From an uncultured Alphaproteobacteria bacterium (lineage in GTDB: Bacteria > Pseudomonadota > Alphaproteobacteria > HIMB59 > GCA-002718135): a stretch of 64,000 bases of DNA. The notes beneath the pieces are model-generated. The model saw nothing but the letters and a program-made list of their open reading frames with translations, had not been told where the DNA came from and did not search any database. The DNA lies in contig CACNLM010000001.1 of the NCBI GenBank assembly GCA_902621305.1, forward strand, positions 1 to 64,000, given 5' to 3'. Below, piece after piece: positions 22,596 to 31,442 of this stretch; within the stretch, counting starts at the first letter, position 1, and each line of letters starts with the position of its first letter. The position numbers and the translations under genes were made by a program.

Positions 22596-23150
22596 ATGAG
22601 TACCGCAGAAAATCCAGCTTTGGTTCTTAATGCTGATTTTCGGCCACTATCCTATTACCCACTTTCCTTATGCTCATGGCAAGATGCCATTAAAGCCGTT
22701 TTTCTAGAAAGAGTTTCAGTGATTGAAAATTATGAGCATGAAGTTCATTCCCCAAATCTGACTTTCAAGTTACCAAGTGTTATTGCTTTAAAAGATTACG
22801 TTACACCACAAAGAAGACCTGCGTTCACTCGTTTTAATGTATTTTTAAGAGATAATTTTACTTGCCAGTATTGCACTAATCGTTTTCCTGCCAATGAGCT
22901 GACATTTGATCACTTAGTGCCTAAATGTTTAAATGGAAAAACTACATGGGAGAACGTAGTTTCTGCTTGTACGTCCTGTAATTTAAAAAAGGGAAGAAAA
23001 TTAATTCATAATACAGATATGAAACTTTTTAAAAAACCACTTCGACCATCTTCTATTCAACTACAAAACAATGGTAGGAATTTTCCACCAAATTTTTTGC
23101 ATGAAACTTGGAGAGATTATTTGTACTGGGATACAGAATTAGAAAATTAA
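22596..23150 (+). CDS. HNH endonuclease family protein
   Basis: CQYCTNRFPANELTFDHLVPKCLNGKTTWENVVSACTSCNLKKGRK. Confidence 0.88.
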   Translation: MSTAENPALVLNADFRPLSYYPLSLCSWQDAIKAVFLERVSVIENYEHEVHSPNLTFKLPSVIALKDYVTPQRRPAFTRFNVFLRDNFTCQYCTNRFPANELTFDHLVPKCLNGKTTWENVVSACTSCNLKKGRKLIHNTDMKLFKKPLRPSSIQLQNNGRNFPPNFLHETWRDYLYWDTELEN

Positions 23151-23740
23151 ATTTTTTTTGAGATTGCAATAGCAGTTTTGCATCCAAGCTCAATTACTTT
23201 TGACATAATTTTATAACCTGGAGCTTTTTCCGCATCGTGTTCTATTCCAATATCATGGTGCTCTAGTTCATCATCTCGGAATTTAGAAATTGTTTTTTTT
23301 AAATCTTTGTGATCATCTCCTAAAAGATCTAACTGTTCTTGATAATGTTCACCAATAACTTTTTCTACAGCAACTGTACAAGCCATCGCAGCTTTTTCAC
23401 CCATTAAGGCGGTAGAAGCTCCAAGTGCAAAGCCTGCTACATTCCATAATGGCAGTAGAGCAGTTGGTCTAACACGATGTTCTAATATTAACTCATTGAA
23501 TTTATCTATGTGTTCTTGCTCTTGATCAGCCATATGCTGAATTGTTTTGCCAAGCTTTGAACTTTTGCCAAATATTGCTATTTGACCATCATATATTTTA
23601 GTAGCTCCATATTCACCAGCATGATCAACTCTGATTATTTCTTCTAAAACCTCTCTATGAGTGGTACTTCTTGGTGAAGAATTTTTTTTAGATGCTTTTT
23701 TCTTTTTTAATACCATGGTACTTGAATAAATAAATAGCAT
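23147..23740 (-). CDS. coq7: Demethoxyubiquinone hydroxylase Coq7
   Basis: RVDHAGEYGATKIYDGQ, EQEHIDKFNE, DDELEHHDIG di-iron ligands. Confidence 0.9.
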   Translation of the reverse strand: MLFIYSSTMVLKKKKASKKNSSPRSTTHREVLEEIIRVDHAGEYGATKIYDGQIAIFGKSSKLGKTIQHMADQEQEHIDKFNELILEHRVRPTALLPLWNVAGFALGASTALMGEKAAMACTVAVEKVIGEHYQEQLDLLGDDHKDLKKTISKFRDDELEHHDIGIEHDAEKAPGYKIMSKVIELGCKTAIAISKKI

Positions 23741-24182
23741 TTAAAATAAAAATAACTAGTAAAACTAGTGTATTAATTGAAGCAGCAGAAATTCCAAAAA
23801 AACTCCAAATTACTTCATCGCAACTGATCACTTGTTTTGATAATATCTGTGCTTTAAGGTCTGAAGCATTCTCACTGCTGGTTAACATTGCTGAACAACC
23901 TGCTGGTCCTTTAAGAATTTTATTTTCAACTCCTACGTGCCATATAGAATAAAAAAGCCCATAAACTGATGCAAACTGTATTACTAAACAAAGCCAAATT
24001 TTATTTAGATTTTTAAATAAAAATATCAAAATCAAGCATATTAAAATTAAATAATATGGATGTCTTTGCTTTAAACACAATTCACATGGTTGAAGATTAA
24101 AAAAATATTCTGCAACTAATGCTGTTGATATTGAGATAAGTGAAATAATAAATAAAAGTGTTATCCAATTACGAATTATCAT
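23688..24182 (-). CDS. dsbB: Disulfide bond formation protein B
   Basis: LQPCELCLKQRHPYY CxxC and a second Cys pair (GPAGCSAM...ISCDEV); four TMs. Confidence 0.85.
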   Translation of the reverse strand: MIIRNWITLLFIISLISISTALVAEYFFNLQPCELCLKQRHPYYLILICLILIFLFKNLNKIWLCLVIQFASVYGLFYSIWHVGVENKILKGPAGCSAMLTSSENASDLKAQILSKQVISCDEVIWSFFGISAASINTLVLLVIFILNAIYLFKYHGIKKEKSI

Positions 24183-24763
24183 AAAAATCTAATTATAAAA
24201 ACACTTCCAACAAGTAAAATAAAAAACACAATAGTTAAAATATTAAAATAATTATCAATAATTAATTTAATTCTTTCACCGAAAAAATAAAGAAGTATCG
24301 CTATTAAATAAAACCTTAAGCCTCGACCAATAATTGAAACAACAATAAACATAAAAATATTTAATCCAAATACACCACTTGCAATAGTAATAAATTTATA
24401 AGGAAAGGGTGTTATTCCAGCACCTAGAACAATTAATATACCAAATTCTTTGTAATAACTTTCAAAAACACTAAAGGAATTTTCTAAATGATAAAAGTCT
24501 ACAATATAAATACCCACTGAATTATAAAAAAAATATCCTATCGCATATCCTAGTATTCCACCCAGAACTGAAAACAATGTACACATAAAAGCATAAAATA
24601 AAGCCCTTGCTTTGGAAGCTAATGCCATTGGTATCAAAAGTATGTCTGGTGGAATTGGGAAAAATGAGCTTTCTGCAAATGATATTAAACTTAAATACCA
24701 TTTTGCATTTTTGTGTTGTGCCTTTTCTAAAGTCCAATTGTAAGTTTTTTTAAAAAAATTCAT
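24179..24763 (-). CDS. YqaA/DedA-family (SNARE-associated) membrane protein
   Basis: FAESSFFPIPPDILLIPMAL, LGAGITPFPYKFITIASGVFG. Confidence 0.82.
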   Translation of the reverse strand: MNFFKKTYNWTLEKAQHKNAKWYLSLISFAESSFFPIPPDILLIPMALASKARALFYAFMCTLFSVLGGILGYAIGYFFYNSVGIYIVDFYHLENSFSVFESYYKEFGILIVLGAGITPFPYKFITIASGVFGLNIFMFIVVSIIGRGLRFYLIAILLYFFGERIKLIIDNYFNILTIVFFILLVGSVFIIRFL

Positions 24764-24839
24764 TTAATTTTATTTTTTTTATAATTTTGGTTTATACTAT
24801 TAACTATCTTAAATCTAAATTATCATAGATATTACTTAA

Positions 24840-26036
24840 ATGGAAAATATAGAGACTAAAGAATTAAATACCGCATTTTATGCAACTTTTTCACAAGGAT
24901 TCTTTGCAACATTAACCTTCAGTATGTTTATGGTAAATTCACCAATTCTTTTTGATTTGATTGATATGACAAAAATAGAATTTTCTATAGGATTTATTAT
25001 TTTTGGTATTTGTAATGTAATTACAAACCAACTTACAACCCGTTTTTTACTCCCAAAAATAGGAAGCACAAATTGTTTAATTATAGCAAGATTATTATAT
25101 GCTTTTATTCCGTTTTCTGTGTTTTACTTTTCTTCTTATAATTTTTTTATTTTTGTATCTATGTTGTGGGGTATTTCTATTGGAATACAAGCTCCTAATA
25201 TTTTTACACAAGTTGCGATAATAGAAGAAAAAACAAAAAAAATTCTTAATCCAATATTTAAATCATCCTTTAATTTTGGTTTTCTATCTGGAGCAGGAAT
25301 ATCTAGTTTATGTCTTGGTTTGGAAATTAACCCTGTCTACACTACTTTTATTGTAGGTTTGTTTGTTTTTATATCAACTTTGACTATGTATTTCTTTGGA
25401 ATGAATATGAAATATGATGTTGTTAATAAGGATCCAAGATTTTCAATTCCAAATTATAAAATTATCATGTTTGCATCAATTAACATGTGTATTATCGCAT
25501 TTATGGGAATAATAATTCAATGGTCACCTTTATGGCTCGTTACCGATCTTGCTGCACCAATTTTTTTAGTTGGTTCAATAGTTATTTTTTTTAATTTAGG
25601 TGAGATTATAAGTAATATGTTTGCGTCAAAATTAATTACAAAACTTGGTGAAGTAATTGTAGGTCCTTGTTTTGCAATGATTGGATCAACAATATTAGTG
25701 ATAAGTATTTTTTCTCAAAATATAATTATTATTTTTATAGCAATAACACTTTTTGGAATGTTAATTTCCAATGTTATGCCTATAGTATTTAGACAAGCAG
25801 TAAAAAATTCTCAAAATCCAATTCCAGTTACTATTTCTCATGTATCAAGTATTGCTTTTGTCGGAGCTATATTTGGACCTGCGGTTGTTGGAATTTCAGC
25901 TGAAACTTTTGGTTTAACATTTAATATGTATGCATTAGGCGTTATAATGTTTTTGATTGCTCTACTAATGTTTTTTATAATGCGTGAAGATAAATTGGTA
26001 GGAGTAGAGGGAATCGAACCCACACCACCGAAGTGA
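24840..26036 (+). CDS. MFS-type transporter; 3' end runs antisense into tRNA-Leu
   Basis: About 12 hydrophobic segments; C-terminus GVEGIEPTPPK is encoded by the antisense of the tRNA-Leu 3' half. Confidence 0.75.
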   Translation: MENIETKELNTAFYATFSQGFFATLTFSMFMVNSPILFDLIDMTKIEFSIGFIIFGICNVITNQLTTRFLLPKIGSTNCLIIARLLYAFIPFSVFYFSSYNFFIFVSMLWGISIGIQAPNIFTQVAIIEEKTKKILNPIFKSSFNFGFLSGAGISSLCLGLEINPVYTTFIVGLFVFISTLTMYFFGMNMKYDVVNKDPRFSIPNYKIIMFASINMCIIAFMGIIIQWSPLWLVTDLAAPIFLVGSIVIFFNLGEIISNMFASKLITKLGEVIVGPCFAMIGSTILVISIFSQNIIIIFIAITLFGMLISNVMPIVFRQAVKNSQNPIPVTISHVSSIAFVGAIFGPAVVGISAETFGLTFNMYALGVIMFLIALLMFFIMREDKLVGVEGIEPTPPK

Positions 26037-26080
26037 CCGGATTTTGAATCCGGCGCGTCTACCAGTTCCGCCATACTCCC
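25996..26080 (-). tRNA. tRNA-Leu (CAA), CCA encoded
   Basis: GGGAGTATGGCGGAACTGGTAGACGCGCCGGATTCAAAATCCGGTCACTTCGGTGGTGTGGGTTCGATTCCCTCTACTCCTACCA: acceptor GGGAGTA/TACTCCT, CAA anticodon in TTCAAAA loop, long variable arm, GGTTCGATTCC T arm. Confidence 0.95.
26038..26080 (-). repeat. Direct repeat copy 1 (5' half of intact tRNA-Leu)
   Basis: 43 nt cggattttgaatccggcgcgtctaccagttccgccatactccc, identical to 28154..28196. Confidence 0.95.
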
Positions 26081-26321
26081 ATATTATTTTTCCCACTAAT
26101 ACTGGGTTTTCAAAGTTAAGTCTATGGGCTTGTTTTAGAAAAACAATTACCAAAAGTGTCGTGAGAGTGTCGGTTAATTATTGTCTAAAACTGGGAATGT
26201 TGAGAGATTATTTAAATTTCTTATTTCTCTTTTCAATAAATTCATTTCTTTTATCTTTTCGAGATTTTGTTCTTGTATGTTCATCTTCAAAATTAAATTT
26301 TCAACCACTTTGTTATTTGCT

Positions 26322-28004
26322 TCATTCACATACTACAGGATAAAAATCAAAATTCTGTTTATCTAAATAATTTAAACGATTAGGTAAATGCTTTACAATT
26401 TTATCATAATTTTTTTTAGATATAGAGCTAGGCTTGCATCTAGTTGCAAACCACCATAGTGTAGTCTCCGCTAAATCTTCTTCGTAAAATAGATCCCAGG
26501 CATATTCTGAAATATAGTATTTGTCCTCTCCAATTACTGTTTTCCATTCATCTTCATCTATCACTCCAGTACCCCACTTAAAATCAAGTGAAGCATGCGT
26601 TAATTCATGAAACATAAGTTCCTCATTAAAAGAGGATTTTTCACTATGAATATGAATGACAATTTGACCATTACCACCGGCCCAGCCAACGTTACCTTTA
26701 TGGACCACAATATATTTTACATTTTGTTTTAAAAAATATGGCATTTGTCCATACATTTTGGCCCATTTCAATGCTTGTTTTTCTGCTTTTTCTTGTGTTT
26801 TGAATTCAGCATTTACTTTAATCAAAATATCCTGACTTTTTTCAAAAGATGCATTAAAAATGAAAGCATTAAAGACTTTCATTTCTATTCCATCCCCATA
26901 TTGATTTTTATTTTTTGAAGTTCTTTTATCATATTCCATGACTTCTTTTTCTTCCACAAACTTTAATGTCTTGAAACTACTCACATCTTTTTTTGTCATA
27001 ATTTTATTATTAGTCCAAAGACTATTTAAAAGAATAAAATTTTTTACTTCTTTAATTAATTTTGCACATTTATACCCATCAAACTCACACACTCTAGTTG
27101 AGCCGTCCCAAGCTATAATTTCACCTTTACCTTCCAGTTTATCATTTTTCCATGTGCCAATCCATTTTTCACCATCCTCAGCCCAAGTTAGTTCGCCCTC
27201 TCCGTGTAGTGAACCATCTTTGAAATTACCTATGTACTTATTACCATCATCCCAAACGACTGTACCATATCCATTTTCACAATTTCCTTCAATACAACCT
27301 ATTCCTTCTCCATACATTTTACCATTTTTCCATTTACCTTCATATGTGTCTCCATTCACCCAAACCATCTTTCCTTGTCCATGTTCTTCTCCGTTTTCCC
27401 ACTCACCTTCATATGTGTCTCCATTCGCCCAAACTATCTTTCCTTGCCCATGTTCTTCTCCGTTTTTCCACTCACCTTCATATGTGACTCCATTCACCCA
27501 AACCATCTTTCCTTGTCCATGTTCTTCTCCGTTTTCCCACTCACCTTCATATGTGTCTCCATTCGCCCAAACCATTTTTCCTTGTCCATGTTCTTTCCCT
27601 TTTTTTGACTCACCTTCATATTTGGTACCATCTTCCCAAACGTATGTTCCTTGTCCATTCATACAATTTCCTTCAATGCAGCCCGTCTGATTTAAAACAT
27701 CAGAAGCAACTTCTTCCCAAACAATCTGTTTTCCAATTGCAAAGGGCTTACATGTATTAAATATACCCTTTGTTTTTTTCCATTTATCACATTCATTTAA
27801 TGCAGTCTCTTGATCAGGTCCACGACCATATTCACAACGTCCATTATCACCAATAACAGCATAGAAATAAGCATTTGGGTATTGTTGCAATTCTTCAGGA
27901 TAAGCCTCATTAGTTATCCATGAGCAAATCTCTTGGGAAAAAACTTGATTAGTAAAATAAAAAAAAATCCCAAAAAAAAGAAATATTATCTTTGATTTAT
28001 TCAC
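26322..28004 (-). CDS. Secreted MORN-repeat protein with C-terminal HExxH (putative metallopeptidase-like) domain
   Basis: Signal peptide; YPNAYFYAVIGDNGRCEYGRG segment; about 8 MORN units (GxGxxxWxNGxxYEGEWxNG); C-terminal FHELTHASLDF...EEDLAETTLWWFA. Confidence 0.88.
   Translation of the reverse strand: MNKSKIIFLFFGIFFYFTNQVFSQEICSWITNEAYPEELQQYPNAYFYAVIGDNGRCEYGRGPDQETALNECDKWKKTKGIFNTCKPFAIGKQIVWEEVASDVLNQTGCIEGNCMNGQGTYVWEDGTKYEGESKKGKEHGQGKMVWANGDTYEGEWENGEEHGQGKMVWVNGVTYEGEWKNGEEHGQGKIVWANGDTYEGEWENGEEHGQGKMVWVNGDTYEGKWKNGKMYGEGIGCIEGNCENGYGTVVWDDGNKYIGNFKDGSLHGEGELTWAEDGEKWIGTWKNDKLEGKGEIIAWDGSTRVCEFDGYKCAKLIKEVKNFILLNSLWTNNKIMTKKDVSSFKTLKFVEEKEVMEYDKRTSKNKNQYGDGIEMKVFNAFIFNASFEKSQDILIKVNAEFKTQEKAEKQALKWAKMYGQMPYFLKQNVKYIVVHKGNVGWAGGNGQIVIHIHSEKSSFNEELMFHELTHASLDFKWGTGVIDEDEWKTVIGEDKYYISEYAWDLFYEEDLAETTLWWFATRCKPSSISKKNYDKIVKHLPNRLNYLDKQNFDFYPVVCE
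27306..27587 (-). repeat. 69-bp MORN-encoding tandem repeats with 138-bp higher-order periodicity
   Basis: GQGKMVWANGDTYEGEWENGEEH / GQGKMVWVNGVTYEGEWKNGEEH alternate A-B-A-B. Confidence 0.85.
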
Positions 28005-28153
28005 TTTAAAAATTTCCCTTTCAAAAATTTTTCACCAAATAAAATATACTATTAAATACAAGAAAATTTAAATTAAAAAGTGCCTTATAAGTGTCTATAT
28101 AAAATTATTTGCTAAAGAATAGGAGATTATATTAAAATTAATGTGAAAATGAT

Positions 28154-28196
28154 CGGATTTTGAATCCGGCGCGTCTACCAGTTCCGCCATACTCCC
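28154..28196 (-). pseudogene. Truncated tRNA-Leu 5' half (direct repeat copy 2, putative att remnant)
   Basis: Perfect 43-nt copy of 26038..26080; no 3' half (T arm/acceptor) follows. Confidence 0.92.
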
Positions 28197-28258
28197 TTAT
28201 TTGATATTTACTCTTGTTTTAATTATTAATCTATTAGTTTCAATTATTTATTTATTTT

Positions 28259-28870
28259 TTATTTTGATTGTCTTTTCATATTAAATTTTGAAGAAATAGT
28301 TGTATACTCACTATATCCCATTCTTGCTATATATCGCATTGAAACACTATCAACTCTATTATTCTTAATATATTTGTTATTTATAAAAATTCCAATTACT
28401 TCACCGACAATCATTGTAGAAATCTTTTTTGAATTAGATTTTAATTTAATTGTTTTAACTAATTTACATTCTAAATTTACAGGACTATCTTTAACTGATG
28501 GAGCTTTAACAAGTCTTGATTTTTTCTTTTTTAAATTTGACAATATAAACTCATCTTCATCTGGTTTGAAATCCCTGGAAGATACATTCATTTGATTTCG
28601 TGAAGTGGAGGTTGCAAAATTTACAACAAATTCCTTTGTAGACAAAATATTTGATAACGAATCCTTATATTTTCCATGTGTTGAACTACCATTTGAACAA
28701 AACATCACTTGTGGCGGCTCATCAGCCACAGCATTAAAATATGAATAAGGTGCTAAGTTAGCAACTCCATTTTTATTAATAGATGATATCCATCCAATAG
28801 GTCTAGGAAAAACTAGTGACTTAAATGGATCTATTTTAAAAGGACTTCCCTTTTTTGGCTCATAAAACAT
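28259..28870 (-). CDS. Flavin reductase-like (FMN-binding split barrel) family protein
   Basis: FPRPIGWISSINKNGVANLAPYSYFNAVADEPPQVMFCSNG. Confidence 0.85.
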   Translation of the reverse strand: MFYEPKKGSPFKIDPFKSLVFPRPIGWISSINKNGVANLAPYSYFNAVADEPPQVMFCSNGSSTHGKYKDSLSNILSTKEFVVNFATSTSRNQMNVSSRDFKPDEDEFILSNLKKKKSRLVKAPSVKDSPVNLECKLVKTIKLKSNSKKISTMIVGEVIGIFINNKYIKNNRVDSVSMRYIARMGYSEYTTISSKFNMKRQSK

Positions 28871-28878
28871 TATCTATT

Positions 28879-29292
28879 TTATAAATAAGAATTTGCGTAT
28901 TCTTTTATTTTTTCAAGCATTGAATTGACCCCATTCCTTCTCCCTGGAGTTAAAAGAGTATCAAGCTCTAAAGTATTTAGCATACTAAAGTCAGAATTTT
29001 TAATTTCGGATGGATTCCTATCACCATAAATATCACATAGAATTGTAACCATACCCTTTGATATAAATGCATCTGAGTCATAATAAAATGAAAGTTTATT
29101 TTCTTTTAATTGAGGAACCAACCAAACTTGTGCCTGACATCCTGAGACTTTAAAGGATTCATTTCTATATTCTTCAGGAAAATCTTTAGCATTTTTTGCT
29201 TGATCAATTAAAAACTTGTACTTATCCATTCCGTCATCGAATAGATCTAGACTCTCTTTGTAGTAATTTATTTTTTCTTCTATTGTTTTCAT
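28879..29292 (-). CDS. sufE: SufE-family Fe-S assembly protein
   Basis: FKVSGCQAQVWLVPQLKENKLSFYYDSDAFISKGMVTILCDIY. Confidence 0.9.
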   Translation of the reverse strand: MKTIEEKINYYKESLDLFDDGMDKYKFLIDQAKNAKDFPEEYRNESFKVSGCQAQVWLVPQLKENKLSFYYDSDAFISKGMVTILCDIYGDRNPSEIKNSDFSMLNTLELDTLLTPGRRNGVNSMLEKIKEYANSYL

Positions 29293-30338
29293 GACATAAA
29301 TTTTCTTAATACTTTAGCAGAATCTTCTGGCAATACATCCATTATAAAAACACCAGCCATTGACTCAGAGCCCGCTAAAACTTTTGGTTTATCGCCGTGT
29401 CGTAAAGGTGGGTAAAATTCAGCATGAAAATGAAAGTCACTATCATCTAATTCAGGTGAAGCGTGTAAACCCATTATATATGGGCATCTTTTATTTAGAA
29501 AAGTATCATACCCTTTGACAACCTGCTGAATACATTTAGAGAAATCTTCAATTTGCATATCATTAAATTTCCACGGTCCTTCGATTTGAATTTTTGGTAT
29601 TATCCATACCTCATAAGCGTATCTTGCGAACGGCGGCACGGCAGCAATAAAATTGTCATTTTGATATACATAATATTTCTCTTCTAACTGATTCATAATT
29701 TTGATTAAAAAGTTCTCTTTTTTAAATGCTCTTATTTCTTTTTCTATTGCAGGTGGAATAAAAGGATAAGCATAAATTTGGCCATGTGGATGATGAAGAG
29801 TAACACCACATTCTTCCCCTCTATTTTCAAAAGGTAGAACATATTTAACGTCTGGTTTCTTTTGCAACTCCTTATATCTATCAATCCAAACTGTAGTTAA
29901 TAATTCTATTCGCTCTAAAGGCATTTCAGAAATTGTATCAAGATGTTTAGGTGAATACACAATGACTTCACACTCTCCTTTTGACGGTTTACTTAAAATA
30001 TTTTCTAAAAATATATTTTCTCCATTAGGATTAAAGCTAGCCCAACGATTTGGAAAGACTGCAACTTCGAAGTTTGAAAATGGTATCTCTGTCGGATAAT
30101 TTAAATTTGCACCTGGACAAAGTGGGCAATACTCTTTTGGTGGAAATGAAGTTCTGTCTTTTCTTCCTGCTGAGTATGTAACCCATTCCTCTCTTGAAGG
30201 ATTCCATCTCATATGAGGTTTAGGAATTTCTGTAATATCAAGTTCTTGGCTTGGGGATTCTTTGTGTTCATTATAACCATAAAGATAAAGTTCTTTTTTA
30301 TCATTTCTTATAAAAATTCTTTTATGTATTTGATTCAT
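29289..30338 (-). CDS. galT: Galactose-1-phosphate uridylyltransferase
   Basis: RWNPSREEWVTYSAGR, CPLCPG, EVIVYSPKHLDT, GVTLHHPHGQIYAYPF. Confidence 0.92.
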   Translation of the reverse strand: MNQIHKRIFIRNDKKELYLYGYNEHKESPSQELDITEIPKPHMRWNPSREEWVTYSAGRKDRTSFPPKEYCPLCPGANLNYPTEIPFSNFEVAVFPNRWASFNPNGENIFLENILSKPSKGECEVIVYSPKHLDTISEMPLERIELLTTVWIDRYKELQKKPDVKYVLPFENRGEECGVTLHHPHGQIYAYPFIPPAIEKEIRAFKKENFLIKIMNQLEEKYYVYQNDNFIAAVPPFARYAYEVWIIPKIQIEGPWKFNDMQIEDFSKCIQQVVKGYDTFLNKRCPYIMGLHASPELDDSDFHFHAEFYPPLRHGDKPKVLAGSESMAGVFIMDVLPEDSAKVLRKFMS

Positions 30339-31347
30339 TAATTTTTTCTTCCCATTTAATTGAAGAATTTATAATTTCACTTAGATCATTATGTTTTGGT
30401 ATCCAATCAATATGTTTCAATATTTTTGATGTATCAGCAATTAATTGTTCAACATCTCCATTTCTCCTGTTTGAAAATTTATAATTAATTTTATCATCTG
30501 AAATTTTATTTGCAGTATTTATAACATCTAAAACACTAAAACCATTTCCATAACCACAATTAAATAAATTAGATTCTGAACCTTCTAATAAATATTTTGC
30601 AACTTCTAAGTGAATATCAGCAAGATCAGAGACATGAATATAGTCCCTGATAGCTGTTCCATCAGGCGTATTATAATCATTCCCAAATATTTCAATATGA
30701 TCTCTCTTACCAACAACAACTTCAGATAAAATTTTTATTAAATGTGTTGATTTTTTAGATATTTGACCTGATCGTAATTTTTTATCAGCACCAGCAACAT
30801 TAAAGTATCGCAATATTATAAATTTGTAATCATCTTTATTTTCAAATAAAAAATTTTCTGTTTTTATTTTTGATTCAGCATAGGGATTTTGAGGATTTAA
30901 ATTTGTATTTTCATCTATTAATTTATTTTCACTTATTGATCCATATGCAGCAGCTGTAGAAGAAAATACAATTTTATTTAATCCATTATTTTTACAAGTT
31001 TCAAATAGTTTAGTTGCATTTTCAGTATTATTATCAAAATATTTCTGTGGGTATTTTACAGATTCCTCAACTTGAATAAAACCAGCAAAGTGCATTAATA
31101 AATCAAAGCCATTAGATTTTATAAGCTCAGAAATTACTTCTTCATCATTAATATTACATTTTGTAAAAAATGCATTTTTAGGAATGAGACTTCTATTCCC
31201 AGTAGATAAATCATCAATAATATGAACACTGTGACCAGCATCTAGAAGAGAAAGAGCAGCATGACTTCCTATATATCCAGCACCACCTGTTAAAAGAAAA
31301 TTCATATATGTACCTAATAAATTATTATTTATTAATTTAAAATTCAT
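30322..31347 (-). CDS. galE: UDP-glucose 4-epimerase
   Basis: LLTGGAGYIGSHAALSLLDAGH; YAESK; LRYFNVAGA; GTAIRDYIHVSDLA. Confidence 0.92.
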   Translation of the reverse strand: MNFKLINNNLLGTYMNFLLTGGAGYIGSHAALSLLDAGHSVHIIDDLSTGNRSLIPKNAFFTKCNINDEEVISELIKSNGFDLLMHFAGFIQVEESVKYPQKYFDNNTENATKLFETCKNNGLNKIVFSSTAAAYGSISENKLIDENTNLNPQNPYAESKIKTENFLFENKDDYKFIILRYFNVAGADKKLRSGQISKKSTHLIKILSEVVVGKRDHIEIFGNDYNTPDGTAIRDYIHVSDLADIHLEVAKYLLEGSESNLFNCGYGNGFSVLDVINTANKISDDKINYKFSNRRNGDVEQLIADTSKILKHIDWIPKHNDLSEIINSSIKWEEKINESNT

Positions 31348-31442
31348 ATATTTTGTAAATGACTAATATTTTGAGCTTCTTTATTTATTGAATTCAAAAT
31401 AAAGTCTGTTAATGCTAAAAAAAAGACATATCGTAATAAAAT

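Noticed and set aside
22596-23150. HNH endonuclease as a possible mobile or defence element
   Set aside because: Standalone HNH protein in a housekeeping neighbourhood with no phage, intron or toxin context.
25838-26074. Minus-strand ORF MAELVDAPDSKSGHFGGVGSIPSTPTNL
   Set aside because: Artefact: this is translation of the tRNA-Leu gene itself, a common false ORF.
26081-26321. Possible integrase remnant between tRNA-Leu and the MORN gene
   Set aside because: The short ORFs read on both strands show no tyrosine-recombinase motifs; no support for an integrase fragment.
27306-27587. Regular repeats resembling a CRISPR array
   Set aside because: Units are contiguous coding MORN repeats without unique spacers.
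26938-27690. 250-aa plus-strand ORF rich in Ser/Pro repeats (also 27375-27608, 27551-27760)
   Set aside because: Antisense to the MORN array; the repeat pattern follows from the 69-bp period, with no start or family support.
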